A stretch of DNA of 64,000 nt from Segatella hominis (GCF_004535825.1 NZ_SGVY01000005.1:1-64000); one strand, 5' to 3'. Shown: positions 53,380-62,322, counted from the stretch's first letter. The notes: generated from the letters alone by a model not told the origin. Translations and numbers: made by a program.

Positions 53380-55374
53380 CTATTTCTTTACTTCTTTCTG
53401 TTTGTTTAGCTTTTTGATGACAGAGTAAGCATCATAAAGACCTAATTCTCCAGCTTTAGACAAATCTTGGATGGCAGTAGCCTTATTGCCTGTTTTTGAA
53501 CGTGCTATACCTCTATTATAATATGCTTCTGCAAGTTTGTTGTCTATTTTGATAGCCATTGTATAATCATCAATGGCCTTAGATAATTCCTTGCGGTTAG
53601 CATGCAGATTTCCTCTATTATAATAAATGTATGCATTATTGTTATTGCTCAGACGGATCGCATCACTGAAATCTGCTTCTGCAGAATGGATGTTGATGAT
53701 AGGCTGTCCTTCTGAAACATTGAATTCGTCCATTTCTGTCTGACAAACGGCTCTTTGCCAATATGCTAATGCGTTGGTGTCGTCCAACTTGATGTATTCT
53801 GTGAAATCACTGATGGCTGCCTCAAAGTCACGCAATACGGCATTGGCAACAGCCCTGTGAATCAGAAGCTCCTTCTTTCTTTCGTCATCTTTTGCTACGC
53901 TTAATTCTGCCGATAGTTTATCAATCAGCGAGATTATTTTCATAGAGCCGTTCTCGTCCAGTTGTTCCTTGTTGCAAACGATGTAGAGCTTTGTGTCCTT
54001 GTTTTGTTTGTTCAGAATATTGAGTTGCTCTACGTCCCTGTCGAATGCCTGTACACCCGTAATATTTTGTGTACTTGGGAAATAACTGATTCTGTACATA
54101 GGGAGATAAGCAGTCTCCACCAATCTGTTTTGAATGCGTCCGCGATACTCACTCTTGTATTCGTGCTCGTATTTTGGTTCGTCTTCTACTACAAGGCTTG
54201 CAAACTTATTCGGATCAATTTCTGAGCGTTTACGTATTTCTTTCTTGGTCTTGGAGCTCCATCTCGGTTGTATTCCCAGATGTTTGTTCATTTGTGCTTT
54301 AAGTATGCGGAATTCGTCAAGCTCCGCCTTATTTGTCATGCCAAGTCGTCTGTAACAGTTGGCACGATAGGAGAGCCCTGTCCAGAAATTAGGAAATTGA
54401 TTGATTACCGTTGTAAAGTCACGGATGGCTGCACGGAGATTTCCTGTTTTCTCATGCAGGAGCGCACGGTTGAAAATCGCCATGAAATTTTGTGGCTCCA
54501 TCTTGATGACGAAGTCAAAGTCGGAGATAGCTCTGTTGTCGTCTCCCAGTTGTACACGCATCAGACCACGGTTGTAGTGTGCGAGGAAATTATTCGGATC
54601 CAGGTCCAGTGCATTATCATAATCGCTCATAGCTCCCCTTAGATTGTTGAGGTTGATACGAGCCAAGGCCCTATTGATATAGTTGTTTACATTGTTAGGC
54701 TTGAAATGCAAAGACTTGGTGAGAGCCTCATCGGCAATGCTCCATTCTTTTCTTGCGAGAGCCATGTAGGCACGTGTGGTCCATGTATCTCCATCGTATG
54801 GATTGAGTTCCAGACTTTTATCCAGCCATTTTTCTGCACTTATGGTATCTTTTTTCTGGAGATACACTTCTGCCTTGAGAGAATAAGCATTGGAAAAGTC
54901 ATGCCACTGCTTGATGATAGAATCAAGTTGTATCAGTGCAGGATCGTATTTCTTGTCCTGCATCAGACAGAGCGCACGGTTGAACCAATAGTTGCGATTT
55001 CTCGGTTCAATCTTGATGGCAGAATTGTAATCCTGGATAGCCTCATCATATTTGCTCTGTCTGATACGGCAAATAGCACGTAGGTCATAGATATCATTGA
55101 TATATGGGTTGAGATGCAATGCTTCTGTAGCATCGCTCTCAGCACCCGTATAGTCATCGAGGCTGAATTTAGCCACGCTGCGATAATACCATGGTTCATA
55201 GAGATATGGCTTGGCGCCAATTGCTAAATTAAAGTATTTAATAGACAAAACATAGTCTTCGTAATACAGAGCACTTCTGCCTGCAGTAATGAGGCGATCT
55301 ACTCGATATTGCGCAGCAACCGGTGCTATAGACAATGCAAGGAAAGCTATAGCCAAGAATCTCTTTTTGTTCAT
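53380..55374 (-). CDS. Exported tetratricopeptide repeat protein
   Basis: 664 residues. Signal peptide MNKKRFLAIAFLALSIAPVAA, cleaved near Ala21. TPR units fill about 35-365 (typical AIxDYxxAIxxxPxN lines such as YDEAIQDYNSAIKIEPRN and RGAMSDYDNALDLDPNN), with a second group at about 500-655. Between them is a charged non-TPR segment (about 370-490). It probably acts as a periplasmic or surface scaffold for protein contacts; the partner is unknown. def, ruvX and a SPOR gene lie upstream on the same strand. Confidence 0.88.
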   Translation of the reverse strand: MNKKRFLAIAFLALSIAPVAAQYRVDRLITAGRSALYYEDYVLSIKYFNLAIGAKPYLYEPWYYRSVAKFSLDDYTGAESDATEALHLNPYINDIYDLRAICRIRQSKYDEAIQDYNSAIKIEPRNRNYWFNRALCLMQDKKYDPALIQLDSIIKQWHDFSNAYSLKAEVYLQKKDTISAEKWLDKSLELNPYDGDTWTTRAYMALARKEWSIADEALTKSLHFKPNNVNNYINRALARINLNNLRGAMSDYDNALDLDPNNFLAHYNRGLMRVQLGDDNRAISDFDFVIKMEPQNFMAIFNRALLHEKTGNLRAAIRDFTTVINQFPNFWTGLSYRANCYRRLGMTNKAELDEFRILKAQMNKHLGIQPRWSSKTKKEIRKRSEIDPNKFASLVVEDEPKYEHEYKSEYRGRIQNRLVETAYLPMYRISYFPSTQNITGVQAFDRDVEQLNILNKQNKDTKLYIVCNKEQLDENGSMKIISLIDKLSAELSVAKDDERKKELLIHRAVANAVLRDFEAAISDFTEYIKLDDTNALAYWQRAVCQTEMDEFNVSEGQPIINIHSAEADFSDAIRLSNNNNAYIYYNRGNLHANRKELSKAIDDYTMAIKIDNKLAEAYYNRGIARSKTGNKATAIQDLSKAGELGLYDAYSVIKKLNKQKEVKK

Positions 55375-55424
55375 ACTGAATGTATAAATAGAACTAAAAC
55401 CTATTGAAAATGCTTTTTCGCTGA

Positions 55425-55985
55425 TTAGCGACGAATTTTAGTGCGATAAGCACAGCGGAATTTGCCCTTGATGATGTTTTTAAGTTTACCGGCAATCATG
55501 TTTTTTCGTAGAGGTGAAATGCGATCTACAAACATGGTGCCCTCCAGGTGGTCAAATTCATGCTGCATAACTCTTGCCAGATAACCTTCCACCCATTCGT
55601 CGTGCTCCTGATACTCTTCATCAAGATATTTCACATGGATACGGGTAGGGCGGGTTACTTTTTCTGAGATGCCAGGGATAGACAGGCAGCCTTCTTCCAA
55701 AGACTCTGTCTTGCTTTCCTCGTCGCGCTCGATGATGTGAGCATTGATAAATGCTTTTCTGAAACCTTTGTACTCAGGGAAATCCTCGCTAAGTACATCC
55801 AAATCGATAACTACAACACGGATGTCGAGACCAATCTGAGGGGCAGCAAGACCTACTCCGTTGCTTGCGTCAAGAGTTTCATACATGTTGGAAATCAGCT
55901 GTTTCAGTTCCGGATAATCCGGAGTAATATCTTCAGCCACTTTTCTTAATACAGGCTGACCATATATATAAATAGGTAAAATCAT
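55425..55985 (-). CDS. def: Peptide deformylase
   Basis: 186 residues. All three motifs: [10 protein letters not shown] (motif 1), EEGCLSIPG (motif 2, Cys ligand) and QHEFDHLEG (motif 3, H-E-x-x-H). It removes the formyl group from nascent chains before MAP acts (map is at 9.3 kb). It overlaps ruvX by four bases (ATGA), so the two are translationally coupled. Confidence 0.96.
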   Translation of the reverse strand: MILPIYIYGQPVLRKVAEDITPDYPELKQLISNMYETLDASNGVGLAAPQIGLDIRVVVIDLDVLSEDFPEYKGFRKAFINAHIIERDEESKTESLEEGCLSIPGISEKVTRPTRIHVKYLDEEYQEHDEWVEGYLARVMQHEFDHLEGTMFVDRISPLRKNMIAGKLKNIIKGKFRCAYRTKIRR

Positions 55986-56395
55986 TTTCTGGATTGCAAA
56001 AAATCTTGTAAAATAATGGTGGCGCTAATCTCGTCCACCAGTCCTTTGTTTTCTTTTCTTACTTTCTTCTTAACTCCGCCGTCTATCATTGCTCGATGGG
56101 CGAGTACAGAAGTGAATCTTTCATCATAGTACTCAATGGGAATCTCCGGGTGAGCCTTTCGCCATCTGTTGAAGAAATTCTCCACACGCGCCAGATTTTC
56201 ACTGGGTTGCCCGTTGGGCTGCATCGGCTTGCCGATGACAATACGCTCCACCTGTTCTTTTTGTATATAGCCTTCGATGAAGGCAAATAGTTCAGATGTA
56301 GCAACAGTGGCCAACCCACCTGCAATAATCTGCAATGGGTCGGTCACTGCCAGTCCGGTACGTTTCTTACCGTAATCTATGGATAAGATGCGCAT
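55982..56395 (-). CDS. ruvX: Holliday junction resolvase-like RuvX (YqgF), rRNA processing
   Basis: 137 residues, RNase H fold. [19 protein letters not shown] with the first catalytic Asp, [16 protein letters not shown], and the C-terminal [12 protein letters not shown] with Asp/Glu. In E. coli YqgF trims the 16S rRNA 5' end; resolvase activity is also reported in some species. Translationally coupled between the SPOR gene (shared base of TAATG) and def. Confidence 0.94.
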   Translation of the reverse strand: MRILSIDYGKKRTGLAVTDPLQIIAGGLATVATSELFAFIEGYIQKEQVERIVIGKPMQPNGQPSENLARVENFFNRWRKAHPEIPIEYYDERFTSVLAHRAMIDGGVKKKVRKENKGLVDEISATIILQDFLQSRK

Positions 56396-56871
56396 TATTT
56401 CTTAAAGAGCAACCAAGCGTCTGGGTACTTGCTGGCACGGAGCTCGTTACGGCTCTTTACGGCACCAGCCTTATCTACGAATGTGGAAGCAACCACACGA
56501 TACATATTGCGCTCACTGTTGAATACGATTTGTGCGTCATAGCCAGAACTCTTCAATGTGTTGTAGAGACCCTCTGCGTTAGCCTTCAAAGAGAAAGAAC
56601 CTACTACTACGCTGAAATTCTGGAGACCAGAACCTGCAACGAGTGATACATTCTCCTGACGTACTGATGCATTATCTACTTCTGTATTTGTTGATTCGCT
56701 AGGAGTAGTTGTCTCCAATGGAGTAACAACTGGTTCTGTTGTTGCAGGCTGCTGTACTTCCTGAGCCTGTGCTTTCTCGTATGCTTTCTTATACATGCTT
56801 TCTTTAGACTTACAACTTGCAAGTGCCAAAACAATGCACAAGCCTAAGCTCAAAACTGATAATTTCTTCAT
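56395..56871 (-). CDS. SPOR-domain lipoprotein
   Basis: 158 residues. Lipobox at VLALASC (Cys20), then a Pro/Thr/Glu-rich linker (about 35-75) and a C-terminal SPOR domain (about 80-155: FSVVVGSFSLKANAEGLYNTL, MYRVVASTFVDKAGAVKSRN). SPOR domains bind denuded glycan strands at the division septum. First gene of SPOR-ruvX-def; stop and next start share one base. Confidence 0.92.
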   Translation of the reverse strand: MKKLSVLSLGLCIVLALASCKSKESMYKKAYEKAQAQEVQQPATTEPVVTPLETTTPSESTNTEVDNASVRQENVSLVAGSGLQNFSVVVGSFSLKANAEGLYNTLKSSGYDAQIVFNSERNMYRVVASTFVDKAGAVKSRNELRASKYPDAWLLFKK

Positions 56872-57185
56872 AACTTAATGTTTTTATTGTTTAACTTATT
56901 TGATTTCTTAGTTGTTGAGTAGTGATATAATCACCAACAGTTGACAATTCGTGTCGCTTTCGTTCTGCGAAAATACAAATAATATTGCAAATACAACAAG
57001 AAACCTCGCATAAAGTTTGTTAAAACGTGGGTAATACAACACCTTTAAATAAAAATTAAGGAAAAAATCATTGTTTATTGAATTTTATTTAGTACATTTG
57101 CAACATAAAGAAGTCATCGGACCATCTTTTAAGGTTAGCCCGTTGATCTCTTGATAACATGTTTAACAATAAAAACTTAGTAATT
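56872..57185. other. Divergent intergenic region before ytxH
   Basis: 314 bases. It carries the ytxH promoter and a leader of about 80 bases; the rest is AT-rich. I see no ORF or strong hairpin. Confidence 0.5.
57071..57100 (+). promoter_or_regulatory. Promoter of the ytxH operon
   Basis: TTG (57071-57073), 19-base spacer, TACATTTG (57093-57100). Confidence 0.75.
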
Positions 57186-57398
57186 ATGAAAGCATTAGGT
57201 TACATTGGAGCTTTCCTCGGCGGTGCAATCGCTGGTTCAGCTTTAGGTTTGATTTTTGCTCCTGAGAAGGGTGAGGATACACGTAGCAAGATTGCTGATG
57301 CAGTTGACAATTTCTGCAGCAAGCATAACATCAAACTCAGCAAAAAGGATGTTGATGATTTGGTAGATGACATCAAGGACGCTGCTCCTGAGGTATAA
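57186..57398 (+). CDS. YtxH-domain small membrane protein
   Basis: 70 residues from the ATG at 57186; an in-frame ATG at 57159 would add nine. N-terminal membrane helix (ALGYIGAFLGGAIAGSALGL), then LIFAPEKGEDTRSKI, the YtxH signature, and a charged tail. YtxH proteins belong to general stress responses. First of three small envelope genes. Its end is duplicated over the stop. Confidence 0.88.
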   Translation: MKALGYIGAFLGGAIAGSALGLIFAPEKGEDTRSKIADAVDNFCSKHNIKLSKKDVDDLVDDIKDAAPEV

Positions 57399-57434
57399 TT
57401 TGTCATGTCTTTTTGAGGACGATAATTTATCATG
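57389..57434 (+). repeat. Stop-codon-spanning 25-bp duplication at the ytxH end
   Basis: TGAGGTATAATTTGTCATG (57389) recurs as TGAGGACGATAATTTATCAT plus G from 57414. The second copy contains the start codon of the next gene. Confidence 0.75.
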
Positions 57435-57785
57435 ATGTTTTCTAACGATAAAAATGTAGAAACTATTGGGCAACTTGTTGAAGTGCTCAAACACTATATC
57501 GGGCTTCAGACGGAATACGTGAAGCTCGATATAGTGGATAAAGTAGTACGCTTGCTGACTGCCTTAACTGTTACCGTAGTGTTAGTCGGCTTGCTCATGA
57601 TTGCCCTTATTTATTTGTCTTTTGCCTTGGCTTATGGCTTGGGTGAACTTATTGGAAATGTTTGGGGATTCTGCATCGTTGCGGCAATATACCTATTTAT
57701 ATTAGTGGTATTCATTATATTCCGCCATCAATGGATAGAACGTCCTTTGGTGAAATTCCTTGCAGGTATTCTTATGCAAAAATAA
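57432..57785 (+). CDS. Phage-holin-III-superfamily-like membrane protein
   Basis: 117 residues with two membrane helices (about 43-70 and 77-100), helical N terminus (VETIGQLVEVLKHYIGLQTEY). It resembles the Holin-X / phage holin family III (PF07332-type) proteins. No phage genes are nearby, so a cellular stress-envelope role with YtxH is more likely than lysis. Confidence 0.85.
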   Translation: MMFSNDKNVETIGQLVEVLKHYIGLQTEYVKLDIVDKVVRLLTALTVTVVLVGLLMIALIYLSFALAYGLGELIGNVWGFCIVAAIYLFILVVFIIFRHQWIERPLVKFLAGILMQK

Positions 57786-57792
57786 TGATAAG

Positions 57793-58056
57793 ATGATGAA
57801 TCAAGATAATTCTAATCCGACGCAATATAGTTCATTGACAGAAATCCGTTTGCGAAAAGAATTGTTGCAAAAGGATATCGAGGCTGATGATGCAAGAATC
57901 AAGGCTTTGTGGAAATCATTATTTTCAAAGCCTGATGCTTTATCCAAGAACGCAAGCCCAGGCAAAAGGATGCAGAGTCTGTTTTCCATCGGTGTTAGTG
58001 CATTCGATGGGGCTTTGTTGGCTTGGAAACTCTATAGAAAATTCAAGAAAACATAA
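57793..58056 (+). CDS. Small protein of the ytxH operon, unknown
   Basis: 87 residues from the ATG at 57793 (MMNQDNSNPTQ). A helical, basic protein (IRLRKELLQKDIEADDARIK, WKLYRKFKKT) with one weak hydrophobic stretch near its end. No family recognised. Third gene after YtxH and the holin-like protein; such trios recur in Bacteroidetes. Confidence 0.75.
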   Translation: MMNQDNSNPTQYSSLTEIRLRKELLQKDIEADDARIKALWKSLFSKPDALSKNASPGKRMQSLFSIGVSAFDGALLAWKLYRKFKKT

Positions 58057-58118
58057 AAAAAGGGTCACCGCTGTGACCCATTCCTTGTTAACCTTAAATC
58101 TAATACTATGAAAAACAC
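58055..58118 (-). ncRNA. Candidate small RNA, about 64 nt
   Basis: On the minus strand a promoter (TTG 58153-58151, 19-base spacer, TATTTTTG 58131-58124) is followed by about 40 bases and a hairpin GGGTCAC-AGCG-GTGACCC (58079-58062) with seven T. No ORF inside. The RNA would be antisense to the end of the ytxH operon only by a few bases. Confidence 0.6.
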
Positions 58119-58123
58119 ACATA

Positions 58124-58153
58124 CAAAAATAGTTATTATATCCGAAATAGCAA
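58124..58153 (-). promoter_or_regulatory. Promoter of the candidate 58.1 kb small RNA
   Basis: TTG, 19 bases, TATTTTTG on the minus strand. Confidence 0.65.
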
Positions 58154-58212
58154 TGGATTTTTATGAAAATCCGTTTATTTATAACCTACTTTAACATTTG
58201 TGCGCTTGTACT

Positions 58213-58265
58213 TAAATAAAATTAAGGCTAAATACCGATACTATAAGCATCAAGCATTTAGCCTT
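58213..58265 (-). terminator. Intrinsic terminator of the relA-like gene
   Basis: On the minus strand, arms AAGGCTAAAT and ATTTAGCCTT with a 22-base loop, then AATTTTATTT. Confidence 0.75.
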
Positions 58266-58326
58266 TATCTTGTTGGATTTATGCCGAAAAATTATATGAT
58301 AACTTCAGCTAATCTTTGTCTTACGT

Positions 58327-60543
58327 TTAGATTCTTATTACCTGTTTTACTCCCTTTACTGCACTCAGTTTCTTGATGAGTGTTTCGGTCTTTGTAGCAT
58401 CATCTATCATGACGGTTACATTACCAGAGAAGAGTCCATCCTTGGATGAGATGTTGATTCCACGCATCACGAGTTTATCTTCTTTAGAAATGATATTGGT
58501 AATGTTGCTGACAATACCTATGTCATCATTTCCGATAATTCGCAGAGTAATGGCATATTTGGAAGTACCTTTTCCGCTCCAGCGGGCTCTTACGATGCGG
58601 TAACCGAAACGTCTGCGCAATTCGCGGGCATTTGGACAGTCGGTACGGTGAATCTTGATACCTTTGTTGATGGTTACGAAACCAAAAATCGGATCACCAT
58701 AGATAGGGTGACAACAATGAGCAAGTTCGAAATCTATACCTTTGAGATTTTCGTCTATAGTAAGCACGTCGTCGCTTTGTTTCACCAGTTCCTCTGTTGG
58801 ATTTTCGTATTCGAAGTTGGCTGCGCTTTCAGCAGGTCTGGTAGCGTTGGACAAGTTGAGCTCGTGGTCACGTTCTGCCACGTATCTGTCGATAACACTA
58901 TTGACATCCAGTTTTTCTTCTGCTATATCTTTATAGAAATCCGAGTTCTCTTTGTAGCCCATCTTCTTGATGATACGCGCCATCGTGCTCTCATCAATAT
59001 CGATTTTGCGGTTTTTAAATCGTCGCTCGATAAGTTCTTTGGCAAGGAGACCATCCTTCTTCTGGGTTTCCTTGAGGGCGAGTCTGATTTTTGCTTTTGC
59101 CTTCGAGGTCTGTACGATATTCAACCATTCTTGTCTTGGCTTTTGATTGCTCTGGGTGAGAATCTCAATCTGGTCGCCGGAATGGAGCTCTTGTCTGAAG
59201 CTTACGGCCCTTCCGTTGATTTTACCTCCCACGCAGTTGTTGCCAATACGCGAGTGGATATAGTAGGCGAAATCAAGCACAGTGGCACCTTTCGGGAAGT
59301 TGAGCAGATCACCCTTCGGGGTAAATACATACACCTCATCTTCCTTCAGATCTGTGGTGAACTGGTCCATCAATTGCAGATCGTCATTGTTCTCCAGCGC
59401 ACTTCGGATATTGGCAAGCCATTCGTCAATGCCGCCTTCTCCCTGTCTGATACCTTTATAGCGCCAGTGGGCAGCCAGGCCATGCTCGGCGATATCGTCC
59501 ATGCGTTCTGTTCTGATTTGTACTTCCACCCATTTCTTTTCCGGACCCAGTACGGTGGTGTGCAAACTTTCATATCCATTACTCTTAGGTACGGATAACC
59601 AGTCGCGCATACGCTTCGGATTAGGCTGATACATGTCCGTGATGATGGCGAACACTTGCCAGCATTGTTTGTATTCCATTTCACGAGGCACATCAAGGAT
59701 AATTCTGATGGCAAACAGGTCATATACACCTTCAAATCCGCATCCCTGCTTTTTCATTTTCTGCCAGATGGAATGGATGCTCTTTGTTCGTCCCTTCATG
59801 TGATATTTCAGTCCAGCTTCATTCAACTTTTCCTGAATAGGTTTGATAAAACGAGCGATATAAGCATCTCGGGATGCTTTTGTGGCATTCAATTTCTCCT
59901 TTATTAAATAATAGGCATCATGCTCCAGATACTTCAGACTGAGATCTTCCAGTTCGCTCTTCAGTTTATAGAGACCCAATTTGTGGGCGAGTGGGGCATA
60001 GAGGTAACTGGCTTCCTCGCTGACTTCCTTTTTAGCCTCTTCCTGCTTCGTGTCTCTTATCTGTCGCATCACATTCACGCGGTCTGCTATCATGATGAGG
60101 ATCACACGCATGTCTTCAGAAAACGAGATGAGCAGATTTCTGAAATTCTCGCTTTCTATGATAGGATTTCGTTTGTACAGATCGTGAATGCGGAGCAGAC
60201 CGCCGATGATGTGCTCCACGTTGTCACCATATTTGCGTTTGATGTCTGCTAAGGTCTGGTATCCGTCGATGACGCTGGTCTGCATCAGTATGGAAATGAC
60301 ACCATCTCGTTTCAGACCAATTTCGTTGACAGCTATTTCTGCAGTCTGGAGTGCATGCAAAATAGGATTCAGTCCAAACACGTCACGTCGTATTTGGTGA
60401 TTTTCGAAAGCATGGTGGATATCCTCACGCAAATTGGTTTCATCTTCCTGCGTGAAAGTCTCTCCGATGGCATTTCTCAATCTTTCGAGGATGAGCAGGG
60501 TTTGCTCCTTCTCTTCGGGTGTAAATGTAAAAACTTCGTTCAT
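58327..60543 (-). CDS. RelA/SpoT homologue with degenerate hydrolase (HD) site
   Basis: 738 residues. Order: pseudo-HD domain (about 50-200), ppGpp synthetase (about 230-370; KGRTKSIHSIWQKMKK, SNGYESLHTTV, RMDDIAEHGLAAHWRYK), TGS (about 400-463), zinc-finger/ACT-like segments (CCHPIYGDPIFGF, about 610) and C-terminal ACT (about 660-735). Where hydrolases have LLHDVVED, this one has MQTSVIDG (87-94), so the HD pair and one acidic ligand are missing; H63 and ADR(V)NVMR remain. Known Bacteroidetes genomes carry two long Rel proteins; this is probably the synthetase-dominant one. No second copy is in the window. Confidence 0.9.
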   Translation of the reverse strand: MNEVFTFTPEEKEQTLLILERLRNAIGETFTQEDETNLREDIHHAFENHQIRRDVFGLNPILHALQTAEIAVNEIGLKRDGVISILMQTSVIDGYQTLADIKRKYGDNVEHIIGGLLRIHDLYKRNPIIESENFRNLLISFSEDMRVILIMIADRVNVMRQIRDTKQEEAKKEVSEEASYLYAPLAHKLGLYKLKSELEDLSLKYLEHDAYYLIKEKLNATKASRDAYIARFIKPIQEKLNEAGLKYHMKGRTKSIHSIWQKMKKQGCGFEGVYDLFAIRIILDVPREMEYKQCWQVFAIITDMYQPNPKRMRDWLSVPKSNGYESLHTTVLGPEKKWVEVQIRTERMDDIAEHGLAAHWRYKGIRQGEGGIDEWLANIRSALENNDDLQLMDQFTTDLKEDEVYVFTPKGDLLNFPKGATVLDFAYYIHSRIGNNCVGGKINGRAVSFRQELHSGDQIEILTQSNQKPRQEWLNIVQTSKAKAKIRLALKETQKKDGLLAKELIERRFKNRKIDIDESTMARIIKKMGYKENSDFYKDIAEEKLDVNSVIDRYVAERDHELNLSNATRPAESAANFEYENPTEELVKQSDDVLTIDENLKGIDFELAHCCHPIYGDPIFGFVTINKGIKIHRTDCPNARELRRRFGYRIVRARWSGKGTSKYAITLRIIGNDDIGIVSNITNIISKEDKLVMRGINISSKDGLFSGNVTVMIDDATKTETLIKKLSAVKGVKQVIRI

Positions 60544-60572
60544 TTTTATCCCTCCTTGTTAATATTTTGCTG

Positions 60573-60580
60573 CAAAGGTA
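60573..60580 (-). promoter_or_regulatory. -7 box of the relA-like gene
   Basis: TACCTTTG on the minus strand, 30-37 bases before the start codon. Confidence 0.6.
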
Positions 60581-60622
60581 CAAAAAATCGCGCAAATATT
60601 TCGCTTTTTCAAAAAAAGTTAC

Positions 60623-60630
60623 TATATTTG
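60623..60630 (+). promoter_or_regulatory. -7 box of the DUF4301 gene
   Basis: TATATTTG, about 37 bases before the DUF4301 start codon. Confidence 0.55.
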
Positions 60631-60666
60631 TGGCATAATCGCATAAAATAACATAAATGTGGTATT

Positions 60667-62232
60667 ATGAATCAGCAAGATCTAAATCAAATCAAGGCTC
60701 GTGGCATTAGCGAGCAACAAATTGAACATCAGTTGGAGCAGATCAAGAATGGTTTTCCTTTCTTGAAGCTTGAGGCTGCTGCCGCTATCGGCAAGGGTAT
60801 CATGGCTCCTACAGATGATGAAGTGAAAAATTATGAGCAGGCTTGGAATGAGTACAAGGCTGAGGGGCACAAAATCGTGAAGTTTGTACCTGCATCCGGT
60901 GCAGCCAGTCGTATGTTCAAGAACATGTTTGCTTTCTTGAGCGCTCCTTATGATGTACCTACTACAGACTTTGAGAAGCATTTCTTCGAGAACATCAAGA
61001 AGTTTGCTTTCCGTGAGGCTCTCTGTGAGAAATGTCGTGAGAATGAAGGCAAGGGCATCAAGAAACTGATGGGTGAAGGTAACTACAAGGCTGTGGTGGC
61101 TAACCTTTTGGAAGCAAAGGGACTCAACTACGGTCAGTTACCTAAGGGCTTATTGCTTTTCCATGAGTATTCTGCAGATGAGGTGCGCACTCCTATGGAG
61201 GAACACCTGGTAGAGTCTGCTCTCTATGCAAGTAGCAATGGTGAGGCTAACGTACACTTTACAGTTTCTCATGACCATTTGGAACTTTTCAAGCAGAAGG
61301 TGGCAGAGAAGGCTGATTTCTATGCAGAGAAGTTTGGTGTGAAGTACAACATCTCTTTCTCAGAGCAGAAACCAAGCACCGATACGATTGCTGCTAATCC
61401 TGACAACACGCCTTTTCGCAATGAGGATGGCAGCTTGCTGTTCCGTCCAGGAGGACATGGCGCTCTGATCCAGAATCTGAATGAAATTGATGCCGACGTT
61501 GTCTTTGTGAAGAACATTGATAATGTAGTGCCAGATCGCTTGAAAGCTGACACAGTAACCTATAAACAGGTTATTGCTGGTATTCTGGTTACGCTTCAGA
61601 AGAGGGCTTTCAAATACTTGAATTTGCTTGACTCTGGTCTTTATAATCATGAAAAATTGGAGGAGATTATCCGCTTCGTTCAGCGTGATCTCTGTTGTCG
61701 CCGTGCAGATATCAAGGAATTGGAGGATGCCGAACTGGTTATTTATTTGCGTAAGAAATTGAACCGCCCTATGCGTGTCTGCGGCGTAGTCAAGAATGTC
61801 GGTGAGCCTGGTGGCGGTCCTTTCCTTACTTATAATAATGATGGTACTGTAAGTTTGCAGATTCTTGAGAGTTCTCAGATTGATACAAACAATGAGGAAT
61901 ACATGAAGATGTTTACTCAGGGTACTCACTTCAATCCGGTAGATCTCGTTTGTGCTACAAAGAACTATAAGGGCGAACCATTCAATCTGCCTGATTATGT
62001 GGATTCTACTACTGGCTTTATTTCAAGCAAGAGTAAGAATGGTAAGGACCTGAAGGCATTGGAGTTGCCTGGTCTGTGGAATGGTGCGATGAGCGATTGG
62101 AACACCGTCTTTGTAGAAGTTCCTCTGAGCACTTTCAATCCAGTAAAGACCGTCAACGACTTGTTGCGTGATCAGCATCAGGCTGTCATTGGCGGTGTAA
62201 AGCACGAAGGAGGTTGCTGCTGCAAGCACTAA
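60667..62232 (+). CDS. DUF4301 protein, function unknown
   Basis: 521 residues. It has VPASGAASRMFKNMF and FRPGGHGALIQNLNEIDADV with KNIDNVVPD, a nucleotidyltransferase-like or UDP-sugar-pyrophosphorylase-like layout that I know as DUF4301. GEPGGGPFLTYN and GLWNGAMSDWNTVFVEVP are conserved in the family. It may act on a phosphosugar or nucleotide, but no reaction is established. Cytoplasmic; ends in a cysteine-rich GGCCCKH tail. Codon bias suggests high expression. Confidence 0.85.
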   Translation: MNQQDLNQIKARGISEQQIEHQLEQIKNGFPFLKLEAAAAIGKGIMAPTDDEVKNYEQAWNEYKAEGHKIVKFVPASGAASRMFKNMFAFLSAPYDVPTTDFEKHFFENIKKFAFREALCEKCRENEGKGIKKLMGEGNYKAVVANLLEAKGLNYGQLPKGLLLFHEYSADEVRTPMEEHLVESALYASSNGEANVHFTVSHDHLELFKQKVAEKADFYAEKFGVKYNISFSEQKPSTDTIAANPDNTPFRNEDGSLLFRPGGHGALIQNLNEIDADVVFVKNIDNVVPDRLKADTVTYKQVIAGILVTLQKRAFKYLNLLDSGLYNHEKLEEIIRFVQRDLCCRRADIKELEDAELVIYLRKKLNRPMRVCGVVKNVGEPGGGPFLTYNNDGTVSLQILESSQIDTNNEEYMKMFTQGTHFNPVDLVCATKNYKGEPFNLPDYVDSTTGFISSKSKNGKDLKALELPGLWNGAMSDWNTVFVEVPLSTFNPVKTVNDLLRDQHQAVIGGVKHEGGCCCKH

Positions 62233-62271
62233 TTTGATTGCGCCTATTTATCCTGCACTTACTATGATTCG

Positions 62272-62322
62272 TGCGTATATATAATAAGGTGTAGGAAGAA
62301 ATAGAATACGGCGTAAGAAGAC
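62272..62322 (+). repeat. Repeat of 22 bp and ATAATAAGGTGTA motif after DUF4301
   Basis: AATAAGGTGTAGGAAGAA (62283) recurs as AATACGGCGTAAGAAGAC (62305), period 22. The unit begins with the ATAATAAGGTGTA seen near tsaD. Confidence 0.6.

Noticed and set aside
57432-57785. Holin-like gene as a sign of prophage
   Set aside because: No endolysin, integrase or structural gene is nearby, and the partner is a YtxH stress protein.
58108-58194. 28-codon ORF starting MKNTHTKIV on the plus strand
   Set aside because: It overlaps the promoter and start of the minus-strand candidate RNA and has no plus-strand promoter; a leader peptide cannot be excluded.
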